A stretch of 64,000 bases of DNA from NCBI GenBank assembly GCA_029203125.1, contig CP119317.1, positions 2,728,001-2,792,000 of the forward strand. Reading direction: 5' to 3'. Of the stretch, positions 43,991 through 52,903 are shown one piece after another. The position numbers and the translations under genes are program-made. Below the pieces are notes generated by a model. It did not search any database. It was not told the DNA's origin and worked only from the letters and a program-made list of their open reading frames with translations. Position 1 is the first letter of the stretch. Each line of letters begins with the position of its first letter. This DNA comes from Candidatus Cohnella colombiensis. GTDB lineage: Bacteria; Bacillota; Bacilli; Paenibacillales; Paenibacillaceae.

Positions 43991-44004
43991 AGAACAAATG
44001 TTCT
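43991..44004 (-). promoter_or_regulatory. LexA-like (SOS) box upstream of the transposase gene
   Basis: Palindrome AGAACAAATGTTCT contains GAAC-N4-GTTC, the core of the Bacillus LexA box (CGAACRNRYGTTYC), 19 bases before the transposase GTG. The outermost bases differ from consensus. Regulation is inferred. Confidence 0.45.
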
Positions 44005-44098
44005 CTTAATTAATGAAATTATACCAAACACTTGTTCCTATTTCAATAGATTTTTAGAAAATTATAGAAATTTTTTGAAGAATATCTCACTTTTCAGC

Positions 44099-44379
44099 CT
44101 GAGCGAGGGGGATATTGTAATAGCGAAACAGACGGCAACGACACGCTGTGCGAGTGGAGCGTGTGGAATGGATGAATAGCTACAACAGTCTGAGCGAGTG
44201 GGATATTGCAGTAGCGAATCAGAAGGCAACGACACTTTATGCGATTGGAATGTGAGGTATGTGTGTAATGGATGAATAGCAGCAACACTCTGAGCGAGAG
44301 GGATATTGTAGTAGTGAAACAGAAGGCAACGGCACTTTGTGCGCGTGGAATGCGTGTAATGGATGAATAGCAACAACAA
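44099..44379 (+). repeat. REP-like repeat array, three long tandem units
   Basis: Units start with CTGAGCGAGNGGGATATTG at 44099, 44190 and 44290 (lengths 91, 100 and about 90). After the core each unit shares AGCGAA-CAGA-GGCAACG-CAC and ends GGAATG...GTAATGGATGAATAGC. Orientation is opposite to the array at 42796-42927. The whole space 43973-44507 has no gene. Confidence 0.85.
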
Positions 44380-44401
44380 CTAAGCACCGCACCAAAACGA
44401 A

Positions 44402-44443
44402 GAGTGGCTTAATGAGGGTAAAATTACCCTCACTAAGCCACTC
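44402..44443 (-). terminator. Terminator downstream of the asparaginase gene
   Basis: Long stem GAGTGGCTTA-TGAGGGTAA with its complement and a very short loop, followed by TTCGTTTTG on the minus strand, about 65 bases after the asparaginase stop. Confidence 0.75.
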
Positions 44444-44507
44444 GTTGCGTGCATGTTCATTAATTCGTGTAAAGCTATACTTTATATGACTCAATCAAGA
44501 GGCATAA

Positions 44508-45563
44508 TTACGATTGTTCGATATTGTCCATGACAGCTTTCCAACTTCCAGCGACCTCTTTGGCATCGTTGATGAATACTTCAGGGAAGGTAAGTTCCAA
44601 TTGATGCTTAGTCTCTGGAGAGATGCCACCAAAACGCTTTAGGATGGACATTGCAACATATGGCCAAGCAACTTCTGTACCATCAGTGATCGCAATGGCT
44701 ACCCCAAGCTTTTGCTTACGTAAGCCGAATGTAAATACACCATGCGCTCCACTCTTCGCAACTACGTTAGGATCTGACAATAACAAACTTGCGAGTCGCT
44801 TAGGACCTTCAACGAGCTCAGGGTTAGCATTCATCGCAGATGTAATCTTATTAACAACATCAGCCGCTTCATTATCTCCACTCATACCAGGGTTTGCTAA
44901 TCTGCCGTATGCAAGTGCGAGTTTTGACAAAGGCATTGCTGCAACTGGAAAGCCACAGCCGTCTCGTCCTAATGTAACCTGCCCCGCCTCCGAGTCAGAC
45001 CACTTTTCAATACGAGCTAATATTTCACGCTGTGCAGGATGATCGGGATGAATATAACCTTCTAGCGACCAGCCTTTCAACTTGCACCAAGCAAGAACAC
45101 CTAGATGCTTACCTGCACATGTATGAAACAATTTGCGAGGGGCATACCCTTCTACAAGCAAGCGATCACGACCAGCGCGACCAACGGGATACCCTGGTTG
45201 TACGGCCAATGAGTCTTCATCCACTCCAGTAAGCGCCAATATCTGTTCCAAAACATCAATTTGTTCCTTTGTACCACGATGTGACGCTGCGAGTAAAGCG
45301 AGATGGCTTTCTTCAAAGCCATAGGCCTCTGCGGTACCATCTAGTAATGAAGCGATGGCTTGAATCGGTTTCGCTGTTGAGCGAACGAATGTGGGTGCAT
45401 TGTCGTCACCAAGTGAATATACAGCTTTGCCGTCTTCTACTGAAACGACACTAACGCGTCCTCTGTGTACATTTTCCAATATATTTCCACGAATCATCTC
45501 GATTAATGGTTCATCCTGAATGCGTTCCACATCAATCAGCTCTCTTCTATTCATGTAATCCAT
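44508..45563 (-). CDS. Asparaginase (AnsA/Rhizobium type, PF06089)
   Basis: 351 residues of the type III asparaginase family: RSTAKPIQA (about 83-91), ASHRGTKEQ, FHTCAGKHLG and RDGCGFPVAA are the family's conserved blocks. It hydrolyses asparagine to aspartate in the cytoplasm. ATG 45563 is the first start; ATG 45554 is also possible, and neither has a strong ribosome site. Single gene with a terminator. Confidence 0.88.
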   Translation of the reverse strand: MDYMNRRELIDVERIQDEPLIEMIRGNILENVHRGRVSVVSVEDGKAVYSLGDDNAPTFVRSTAKPIQAIASLLDGTAEAYGFEESHLALLAASHRGTKEQIDVLEQILALTGVDEDSLAVQPGYPVGRAGRDRLLVEGYAPRKLFHTCAGKHLGVLAWCKLKGWSLEGYIHPDHPAQREILARIEKWSDSEAGQVTLGRDGCGFPVAAMPLSKLALAYGRLANPGMSGDNEAADVVNKITSAMNANPELVEGPKRLASLLLSDPNVVAKSGAHGVFTFGLRKQKLGVAIAITDGTEVAWPYVAMSILKRFGGISPETKHQLELTFPEVFINDAKEVAGSWKAVMDNIEQS

Positions 45564-45602
45564 TCTATATTATCACAAGTGTCACACTCCTATAGACTTC
45601 CA

Positions 45603-45641
45603 AAAATAAAATGAGGCTATCCATATGCTGGATAACCTCAT
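45603..45641 (-). terminator. Terminator of the 45656-45958 gene
   Basis: Stem TGAGGTTATCC / GGATAGCCTCA with a 7-base loop, followed by TTTTATTTTTGG on the minus strand. Confidence 0.85.
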
Positions 45642-45655
45642 AAATACCATCTTTA

Positions 45656-45958
45656 TCACATATTCGCTACTGCACCGAGAATAAGAACGAACAGAACAAC
45701 GTAAATTACAATACCAATCAGTGCCCACAACAATGCTGCTTTTGCGTAGTTTGCTTTTGAAGGATTAGCGCCATCACCAAATGCCCATACAAATAGCATT
45801 ATAATGTTCACGAGCGGGATGGCTAAAATCAACATCGTAATAAACCAATCTTTAGTGCTCACTGGAAGTGCAGATTGCTGTTGAGGTGCTTGTTGATAGG
45901 ATTGCTGAGAAAATGCGGGTTGCTGGTTTTGCCCAGTAACAGGATTTTCCGTGCTCAT
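45656..45958 (-). CDS. Small membrane protein with Gln-rich N-terminus
   Basis: 100 residues: a Gln/Ser/Pro-rich cytoplasmic-type segment (1-35), then two hydrophobic helices (about 38-60 and 74-97) joined by GDGANPSKANYAKAALLW. I do not recognise a named family. ATG 45958 with AAGGAG. Single-gene unit with its own terminator. Confidence 0.7.
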   Translation of the reverse strand: MSTENPVTGQNQQPAFSQQSYQQAPQQQSALPVSTKDWFITMLILAIPLVNIIMLFVWAFGDGANPSKANYAKAALLWALIGIVIYVVLFVLILGAVANM

Positions 45959-46064
45959 GTTCGAATAACTCCTTGTTTATTTATTTTTTGTATCCCCTCC
46001 TATAATTCTCCAATTAGTTATCGAATCCTCTTTTTTCGCGCTAAAGTTTGACAATTATTTTCAT

Positions 46065-47051
46065 TTAAACTTTTGACAATTGCTCAGCAGGTTGCTCCCG
46101 TTCGACAGTCGCAACTTGAAAATTCACACGTTCAGAGACTAGGTAAAGCGGTCTGCCTTTAGTCTCCTCATAGATCCGTCCGATATACTCACCAAGTACG
46201 CCGAGCAATGATAAGGTGATGCCATGAAAAACCAAACTGATCGCGATGAGCGAGGTCCAGCCTGGGGTTGTCGAATCTGTAAAGAAGTGCTTGTACAATA
46301 CGATAAATAAGTAAACAAAGCCTACAGCCGAAAAAATAAACCCGAGAATACCTGCAATTTTTAGAGGTTTGGTGGAAAACGAAGTAATCGCATCTAGAGA
46401 TAGCCGGATCATCTTTCGAAGCGGATATTTAGTCTCTCCTGCGAACCGCTCTTCGCGCACATACTCGACAGACGTTTGCTTAAACCCAGCCCAGCTTACC
46501 ATTCCGCGAATAAAACGGCTTCGCTCCCTCATTTGGGTAAGCGAGTCACACACTTTGCGGTCCATCAATCTAAAGTCACCTGTATCAACCGGAATGTTGA
46601 CAGATGTCATCGATCGAAGCATCCGATAGAATGTAGCAGCAGTCATTCTCTTAAACCAAGATTCGCCTTTACGCTCGATTCGCTTGCCATAAACGACGTC
46701 ATAACCTTCACGCCAACGTGCAACCATGTCAAAGATGATTTCTGGAGGATCTTGTAGATCCGCATCAATCAGCACTACCGTGCGCCCACTTGAATGATCC
46801 ATTCCAGCTGTAACTGCAATCTGATGTCCAAAATTACGAGAGAAATCGATCAGCTTCACATGGCGATCCTGCCCACAAAGACGTCGAACGATCTCCGCCG
46901 TCTTATCACGACTTCCGTCGTTCACGAACACAATCTCATAGGTTTCACCAAGCGAATCCAATACGACTTTTAACCGCTCATAGGTAACTTCTATAACTTC
47001 TTCCTCATTGTACATCGGTACAACAACAGAAAGGAAAATTTGCTCGCTCAC
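46065..47051 (-). CDS. Family 2 glycosyltransferase, polyprenyl-phosphate type
   Basis: 328 residues. GT-A domain starting VVVPMYNEEEVIE with the DxD-type motif LIDADLQDPPE (about 94-104), then two C-terminal membrane helices (about 232-255 and 268-290). This layout (GtrB/CsbB/DPM1-like) loads a sugar onto undecaprenyl phosphate. GTG start at 47051 with AAAGGGG. It follows the PMT-like gene by 27 bases, and the two probably work in sequence: donor made here, transfer by the PMT protein. Confidence 0.9.
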   Translation of the reverse strand: MSEQIFLSVVVPMYNEEEVIEVTYERLKVVLDSLGETYEIVFVNDGSRDKTAEIVRRLCGQDRHVKLIDFSRNFGHQIAVTAGMDHSSGRTVVLIDADLQDPPEIIFDMVARWREGYDVVYGKRIERKGESWFKRMTAATFYRMLRSMTSVNIPVDTGDFRLMDRKVCDSLTQMRERSRFIRGMVSWAGFKQTSVEYVREERFAGETKYPLRKMIRLSLDAITSFSTKPLKIAGILGFIFSAVGFVYLFIVLYKHFFTDSTTPGWTSLIAISLVFHGITLSLLGVLGEYIGRIYEETKGRPLYLVSERVNFQVATVEREQPAEQLSKV

Positions 47052-47078
47052 TTCTGTAAGCCCCTTTCAACTCATACG

Positions 47079-48869
47079 TTAGAAGCCCCAACTAGGCAAC
47101 CAACGAATAAACACATTCATCCATTCTCTACTGATCGTTACTCCCGTATAGACAGGGTAGAACCAGATAAACAGTGCGATTGCTGAGATGACTACTGCCA
47201 TTGTCCAACGTCTTCCTTTGTATGACCGCTCCTCCAGATAACGAAGCATCCATATAAGGAACAAGATCAATAGCGGGACCATTGGGAAATAATGATAAAG
47301 GAACGTCACGCTGCGTGGCGCCACCATCCATGGCACGTAGAAGGACATATAAGCAAAAGTCAGCATCAACACCATTCGGTCGCGATGACGTAATCCGATC
47401 CACCATGCAGCCAACATTGCTGCGAGTCCTCCCCACCAGATAACTGGATTACCCATGGCTGCAATACTTTGTGCATCGCCTTTGGCAAGATCCTTACCAC
47501 CATAGTACCAGACTGGTCTGAGCATCAGCGGCCATGTGTACCATTTGGATCCATAAGGGTGCTCTTCTTTTACTCCTTTATGGTATTCGTACATGCGCTT
47601 CTGGTCATCCCACAAATCTTTAATTCCATCTTCAGCTACCGTCGCTTTAAAATAAGGAATGTACGATACTGTATAAATCCCTGCCGGTACAGCAACATAC
47701 AGTACGATGCACGCCATCAAGGTAAGAACAAGTCGCTTGGCAAAATGGTCACCTTTACTCCGCGCTTCTCTTCTCCGTCGAAATAGCGCAAAGAGGAGTA
47801 ATATTGCTAGACCTGCTCCCCCGTATAGATAGTTCCATTTTACCGATGCAGCCAGCCCGAAAAATATACCGCCAAGCGTAAGCCAGCCGAGACTGCGCTT
47901 AAACCCGCCATATTGCCATTGTGACTCCCCATAGCGATACATCGCATAAAACATCACCATCGTAAATGTCACGCCGAAGATATCGACGTTGGCGCTACGA
48001 GAATGAACGAGATGGAAGCCTTCAAGCACGAGCAGCAACGCAGCCAGAAAAGCATAGCGCGTCCGCATGAACATCCCCTTCGCAATTGCGTAGAAGATCG
48101 GAACCATTATTGTCCCGAACACTGCTGCCATAAACCGCCAACCAAAAGGCGTCATGCCGAACCATTTTACGCCCAGTGCCAATATATCTTTACCTAAATG
48201 AGGATGCGTATTTTCGTACGGTTGCATCCCTTCGACAAATTCATATGCTGTACGTCCATGGTAGATCTCGTCGAAATACATCCCATTACGATAATCTGGT
48301 CGATAGGGCGCCCATTCCTGCTCATCGAATACTTCAGCACCGCTACCTTCAGAGCTTTGGATTTGCTTACTTGTTATTACATCTACGACGGGAATCGCTA
48401 CTGAGGTGATGTCTTTCGTAAAGAAAGAAGCTTCATAAAGTCGGTATCCCGTCTTCTGAGCCGTAAACCGCATGTAACGCGCTTCAACTGACTTCTCCTC
48501 GAGCTTCCAAGTAAACACGCGATTAATCTCGTGCTTAATTTCGGTGTACAATATCCAGTGCTGACCATCTGTAGAGTATTCAATCCTCGTCTCACCTCTG
48601 CCGGCGGGACCCTCATACATGTTCAAACGATCAACCGGTCGTATTTTCCCGAAATCGACAATAAACGTCTCTCCCACCTGAGCAGGCTTCCAAAACGTCT
48701 GTGGAGCGGTTCGGTCGCCAAGATCGTAGAAGGACAATACACCTGAGACAATCATTAATAAAATGACCAAAACCAGATCGAGCGGATTCCACCGTCTATC
48801 ACCCTGAATCCGAGACGAATTTGATCCCCAATTAAAGGATCTCGTACTAGTACCGTAATTAAAGTCCAT
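47079..48869 (-). CDS. PMT-like membrane glycosyltransferase with inserted discoidin-like domain
   Basis: 596 residues, GT39/GT-C type. After the first helix (about 32-50) comes a beta-rich, F5/8 type C-like segment (about 55-155; VDFGKIRPVDRLNMYEG, RIEYSTDGQHW, EARYMRFTAQKTGYRLYEASF). Next is the catalytic-loop motif YFDEIYHGRTAYEF and about ten more helices. Enzymes of this type move a sugar from a polyprenyl phosphate to a protein or glycan outside the cell. ATG 48869 follows GAGGG; a longer frame to 49040 overlaps the divergent gene and lacks a site. Confidence 0.88.
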   Translation of the reverse strand: MDFNYGTSTRSFNWGSNSSRIQGDRRWNPLDLVLVILLMIVSGVLSFYDLGDRTAPQTFWKPAQVGETFIVDFGKIRPVDRLNMYEGPAGRGETRIEYSTDGQHWILYTEIKHEINRVFTWKLEEKSVEARYMRFTAQKTGYRLYEASFFTKDITSVAIPVVDVITSKQIQSSEGSGAEVFDEQEWAPYRPDYRNGMYFDEIYHGRTAYEFVEGMQPYENTHPHLGKDILALGVKWFGMTPFGWRFMAAVFGTIMVPIFYAIAKGMFMRTRYAFLAALLLVLEGFHLVHSRSANVDIFGVTFTMVMFYAMYRYGESQWQYGGFKRSLGWLTLGGIFFGLAASVKWNYLYGGAGLAILLLFALFRRRREARSKGDHFAKRLVLTLMACIVLYVAVPAGIYTVSYIPYFKATVAEDGIKDLWDDQKRMYEYHKGVKEEHPYGSKWYTWPLMLRPVWYYGGKDLAKGDAQSIAAMGNPVIWWGGLAAMLAAWWIGLRHRDRMVLMLTFAYMSFYVPWMVAPRSVTFLYHYFPMVPLLILFLIWMLRYLEERSYKGRRWTMAVVISAIALFIWFYPVYTGVTISREWMNVFIRWLPSWGF

Positions 48870-49002
48870 TGTGACCCTCAACTTTCGCACATTATCTTTC
48901 CTATTGTAGACCAAACCGCAAATATCGGAAAGTGTAGGTTTGTGCGAATATGGGAATACTGCTATAAGCCTTAATTGTATGACACGATTTGGAGGATAGA
49001 TA

Positions 49003-50241
49003 ATGCGCCTGCATGCTGGATCGTTGTATTGGCCGAGCACCTATTCTGATTCTGAACTCTATCATTATCCGCCACTTGCGCATGAAACTAAACGCACAAC
49101 TGCAGTCATCATTGGTGGCGGAATGTCTGGAATCACATGCGGTTATGTATTAGCAAACAGTGGCATCCCAGCAATCGTCATTGACCAGCGAACAATTGCT
49201 TCCGGAAGTACATCGGCGAACACAGGTCTGCTGCAGTACTCAAATGATAAAATGCTAAGCGAATTCATACCCGAGTTTGGAGAAGAAAAAGCGGTTAAAT
49301 TTTATCGTGCATGCATGCAAGCTGTAGAACAAATCAGTATCGTGGTCGATCATCTGCCGAATGATGTTGATTTTAAGCGCCGAAGCAGTCTTTATTATGC
49401 CTCTAATGAACAGGATGTACTTAGTCTGCGCCAAGAATTCGATACGTTGCATAAGTGGGGATTTAGTGTCGAATGGTGGAATGCAGATCAAATTGCAAAT
49501 AAATTCCCTTTTCGAAAAGCAGCAGCCCTCGTGACGCAAGGTGATGCTGAAATAAATCCTTTCAAGTTCGTACATGCAATGGCTCAAACGGCACATTTCA
49601 AAGGACTGGGCATCTATGAACACACTCCCCTGCTCACAGTCGAGTCAAGAACAGGCGGTGGTTTTCGAGTAATTACATCGCAAGGGGTCATCGAGGCTGA
49701 GCATGTGATCTACGCTGTCGGCTACTTACCCGAAGTTGCCCGAAGTGCTCGTATTCGCTTCGTGATGGATCGTTCTTATGCAATGGTAACCTCACCGTTG
49801 CCAAGCTTGTCGGATTGGCATCAGCGGTTTCTGCTTTGGGAGACGGCAAGGCCTTATTTGTATTTGCGAACGACTGTAGATAATCGGATCATCGTCGGAG
49901 GACTCGATGAATCTCATCGTGAACCCGTACTGACAGAACAGGAGCTACACATCCATGCAATGCGACTGCTATCTGAGCTTCACCACCTGTTTCCCAGCTT
50001 GAAGCCTGAAATCCAATATCAATGGTGTGCGACTTTCGGTCAGTCTTCTGATGGATTACCTTGGATCGGCGAAGATCCCGATCGACCTGGTCAGCACTTC
50101 TGTTTAGGTTATGGCGGTAATGGCTCCGTCTACAGTATGCTCGGCGCACATCTTATTCGCGATCGTCTATGTGGTATCGACAATGAGATTGCTTTGATTA
50201 CTCGATTGGATCGTCCTGTTTCTCAACCCGCATCGTCATGA
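49003..50241 (+). CDS. FAD-dependent oxidoreductase (DAO family)
   Basis: 412 residues. N-terminal leader of about 30 residues, then the FAD-binding VIIGGGMSGITCGYVLA (about 36-52), ASGSTSANTGLLQYS, and near the C-terminus WCATFGQSSDGLPWIGEDP and GYGGNGS for flavin contact. Resembles glycine/D-amino-acid oxidases (DadA/OrdL type); the substrate is unknown. ATG 49003 with GGAGGA. It is divergent from the PMT-like gene and 84 bases before the GT4 gene. Confidence 0.88.
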   Translation: MRLHAGSLYWPSTYSDSELYHYPPLAHETKRTTAVIIGGGMSGITCGYVLANSGIPAIVIDQRTIASGSTSANTGLLQYSNDKMLSEFIPEFGEEKAVKFYRACMQAVEQISIVVDHLPNDVDFKRRSSLYYASNEQDVLSLRQEFDTLHKWGFSVEWWNADQIANKFPFRKAAALVTQGDAEINPFKFVHAMAQTAHFKGLGIYEHTPLLTVESRTGGGFRVITSQGVIEAEHVIYAVGYLPEVARSARIRFVMDRSYAMVTSPLPSLSDWHQRFLLWETARPYLYLRTTVDNRIIVGGLDESHREPVLTEQELHIHAMRLLSELHHLFPSLKPEIQYQWCATFGQSSDGLPWIGEDPDRPGQHFCLGYGGNGSVYSMLGAHLIRDRLCGIDNEIALITRLDRPVSQPASS

Positions 50242-50325
50242 TCAGAAGTGCTATGAAGGATAATAGAGACAAAACATTCATATGATAGGTCAAACACCCA
50301 CATTTGAACGGAGGTTGCAGCGTTA

Positions 50326-51507
50326 ATGAATATTCGGATGCCTCAAATCGCTTATGTAAGCACCTATGTGCCGAAGAAATGTGGCCTAGCTACCTACACA
50401 CACCACTTACGAGAAGCGATCAACTGCAATAAAGGATCGCGTTCACAAGATCTGGTCGTCCCCCTATGTAATTTGGATGAAATGCATAGCTACAAGGAAC
50501 CGTGGATGCTTCCAATTAGTAAGCTCGATCAACATAATTATGGCACTATTGCAGAAGCACTTAATCAGAGCACCATTGATATCGTCTCGTTGCAGCACGA
50601 ATTCGGTATTTTTGGAGGAGAGGGTGGCAACTATGTCTTAGATTTTTTAAAGGAGCTCAAAAAACCTGTTGTCACGACTTTCCATACCGTTTTCGAGCAT
50701 CCAGTCATCCCCTATCACGAAGTTCAACGCGAAATTGCTGAGCTAAGCAATCACCTCATTGTAATGAATCGTAAAGGAATCGGCTATTTGCAACATCAAT
50801 TTACGATTGCTCCTGATAAAGTTTCCTACATCCCTCATGGAAGTCCAGTTCCGAATCAAGCTGATCGCACTCTCGTCCGTCGTAATATGGGTTGGAACGA
50901 ACATAAAGTGTTGTTTACATTCGGATTGCTTGGGCGAAGCAAAGGCATTGAGCTTGTTTTAAACGCATTAGCAGCTGCTGTTCATGCTGTCCCAGAATTA
51001 CAATATGTCATCGCAGGGCAAACACATCCTGAGGTGCTGCGCTATGAAGGAGAAGCTTATCGTGAGGAATTAAAGACGCTAACTCAGCAGCTCGGGATTG
51101 AGCATCATGTGCAATGGATCGATCGTTACGTCCCGGAAGCTGAGCTTACTGCCCTTATTGCGGCTTGCGATCTGTACGTTACACCGTACCCCGGAATGGG
51201 ACAAATTACGAGTGGCACACTTGCTTATGCGGCCGGGTTGGGACGCCCAATATTGTCCACACCTTATGAATATGCCAAAGATTTGTTGCAGGGATATGAT
51301 GCCATGCTGTTGCCTTACGGAAATGTTGAAGCTTGGGGTGCAAAGTTGATTGAAGTGTTCTCCTACCCCGGAATGCTTGCTAAATGGGAGCAGGTCATCT
51401 CCGAGATTGGACATGGTATGCACTGGCCACAGGTAGGCGCGCTTCATCTTCGATTATTTCAACGCGTGTTATCGGAGCAAAGGGGAAAAATCGCTTATGT
51501 TGGCTGA
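50326..51507 (+). CDS. Family 4 glycosyltransferase
   Basis: 393 residues, GT-B fold. N-terminal domain from YVSTYVPKKCGLATYTHHL (about 9-27) with LQHEFGIFGGEGG; C-terminal domain with FGLLGRSKGIELVLNAL and the nucleotide-sugar site region ALIAACDLYVTPYPGMGQITSGTLAYA. ATG 50326 with GGAGG. Its stop overlaps the start of the next gene by 11 bases, so the two are translationally coupled. Related pairs are associated with mannan metabolism; the sugar is not known here. Confidence 0.88.
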   Translation: MNIRMPQIAYVSTYVPKKCGLATYTHHLREAINCNKGSRSQDLVVPLCNLDEMHSYKEPWMLPISKLDQHNYGTIAEALNQSTIDIVSLQHEFGIFGGEGGNYVLDFLKELKKPVVTTFHTVFEHPVIPYHEVQREIAELSNHLIVMNRKGIGYLQHQFTIAPDKVSYIPHGSPVPNQADRTLVRRNMGWNEHKVLFTFGLLGRSKGIELVLNALAAAVHAVPELQYVIAGQTHPEVLRYEGEAYREELKTLTQQLGIEHHVQWIDRYVPEAELTALIAACDLYVTPYPGMGQITSGTLAYAAGLGRPILSTPYEYAKDLLQGYDAMLLPYGNVEAWGAKLIEVFSYPGMLAKWEQVISEIGHGMHWPQVGALHLRLFQRVLSEQRGKIAYVG

Positions 51508-52723
51508 ACATCATTTTATGTATCCGGAGTCTCCCCCCTCCTTCACCCATTTGCGTCGATTGACGGACGACACCGGGCTGTTAGAGCATGCAGTTGGACG
51601 CATTCCTAGACGCAGAGAGGGGTATACTGCCGACGATAATGCTCGCGCTTTATGGACTGTTACAGAATGGCTTTCACGCAGTCCAAAAGAGCTGAATGTC
51701 GACGATCGCACAGAGCTGTTGCGATTGTCCGATGTATATTTAGCATACTTACTCTGGAGTCAACGCGAAAATGGCTGGCTTCACAACAATTATGCTTATG
51801 ACCGCACACCTGAGCTGGAGCAACTGTCTCACGACTGCCAAGGTCGATCGATCTGGGCATGTGTCGACGCTTGGATCCGACTAGATGGACCTTCGAGAGA
51901 CACTGCGCGCATTATAGTTGAACGAGCAATGCCTACACTGTCCCAAATCGACTCTCATCGCGGTCAAGCCTATACAATGGCCGCATGCGCGCATCTGCTG
52001 GGCGCTTCAGAGCAAGGTCTCATCGCATTGCCAGAATCAATGTATGTGCATTGCAAACAACAGCTTGTACGGTTAGAACAGCTGTTAAATGATGCATTCA
52101 ACCATTTTACCGATGACAATTGGCGTTGGTTCGAGCCTGCAATGACCTATGGTAATGGGGTTTTGCCTTGGGCGATGCTCCGTACGTTCCGGTATACCAC
52201 TCGCTCAGACACGTTGCATACAGGTCTACTTAGTCTATCTTTTTTATTAAAAGTGATGACCGCTGACGAAGGCTGGTTACGTCCGATCGGCAACGAGTGC
52301 TGGTACACCTCAGAGCGAACAAGTCGCTGGGATCAACAGCCACTTGAAATGTTCAAGTTAGCACTCGCATTGAATGAAGCGATTCAAGCGTTGCAGGAGA
52401 TGCAGCCGGTCCACTCGCTAGCCTCAGTAAAGTCAAAAGCGATCACTCACATTGCAGGTTACACAAATGGACATCCGCGGAGCACTGGGTTCGAAGCAAG
52501 TGTGAGTGGCACTACCCTCTATACAGACGTCTCCCAGTACCGCACCCAGCTTACATTGTGCAGAAGCTGGTATTACGGCAACAACGATCTCGGCATGCCA
52601 ATGATCGACTCCTTTGATGGCAGCTGCTGTGACGGACTTACGCAAAACGGCCCCAACATTAATTGCGGCGCTGAGGCGACCCTTTCGTATCTTATGACTG
52701 AGGCATTGAGCAGACCTAGGTAG
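51497..52723 (+). CDS. Glycosidase-like alpha/alpha-toroid protein coupled to the GT4
   Basis: 408 residues, mostly helical. LRRLTDDTGLLEHAVGRIPR and GYTADDNARALWTVTEWL near the N-terminus are hallmarks of a conserved domain often paired with or fused to GT4 enzymes, probably a six-hairpin toroid. No catalytic function has been established to my knowledge. ATG 51497 overlaps the GT4 gene. Two REP-like repeats and a terminator follow. Confidence 0.7.
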   Translation: MLAEHHFMYPESPPSFTHLRRLTDDTGLLEHAVGRIPRRREGYTADDNARALWTVTEWLSRSPKELNVDDRTELLRLSDVYLAYLLWSQRENGWLHNNYAYDRTPELEQLSHDCQGRSIWACVDAWIRLDGPSRDTARIIVERAMPTLSQIDSHRGQAYTMAACAHLLGASEQGLIALPESMYVHCKQQLVRLEQLLNDAFNHFTDDNWRWFEPAMTYGNGVLPWAMLRTFRYTTRSDTLHTGLLSLSFLLKVMTADEGWLRPIGNECWYTSERTSRWDQQPLEMFKLALALNEAIQALQEMQPVHSLASVKSKAITHIAGYTNGHPRSTGFEASVSGTTLYTDVSQYRTQLTLCRSWYYGNNDLGMPMIDSFDGSCCDGLTQNGPNINCGAEATLSYLMTEALSRPR

Positions 52724-52727
52724 CAAT

Positions 52728-52790
52728 CTGAGCGAGTGGGATATTGCGTAGAATCCCTACCCGTACTGAGCGAGCGGGATATTGCGGTAC
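52728..52790 (+). repeat. Two REP-like repeat cores
   Basis: CTGAGCGAGTGGGATATTGC at 52728 and CTGAGCGAGCGGGATATTGC at 52766 (the latter continues GGTAC), 38 bases apart. The second is identical over 25 bases to the copy inside phnM. Confidence 0.85.
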
Positions 52791-52817
52791 TGATTTCTCC
52801 ACTCACGATAACAAACA

Positions 52818-52877
52818 AACAGCCTGTGACCTGCTGTCCCCGCAAGGAACAAGCAGAATCATAGGCTGTTTTAATTT
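52818..52877 (+). terminator. Terminator of the GT4 operon
   Basis: Imperfect stem AACAGCCTGTGA ... TCATAGGCTGTT with further pairing (CCTGC/GCAG), followed by TTTTAATTTTT on the plus strand. Confidence 0.75.
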
Positions 52878-52903
52878 TTCGTCTATTTTACAACACCAAT
52901 GAA

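Noticed and set aside
42796..44379. Possible CRISPR array in the regularly spaced repeats
   Set aside because: The spacers between cores are themselves similar, periods differ between arrays (54, 91-100, 41-42), and there are no cas genes. These are tandem REP-like units.
44062..44494. Several minus-strand frames containing repeated IPLAQ or SLSLR motifs
   Set aside because: They are translations of the REP-like repeats in different frames, with no start signals.
48870..49040. 57-codon upstream extension of the PMT-like gene
   Set aside because: It overlaps the divergent FAD-enzyme gene and lacks a ribosome site, while ATG 48869 has one.
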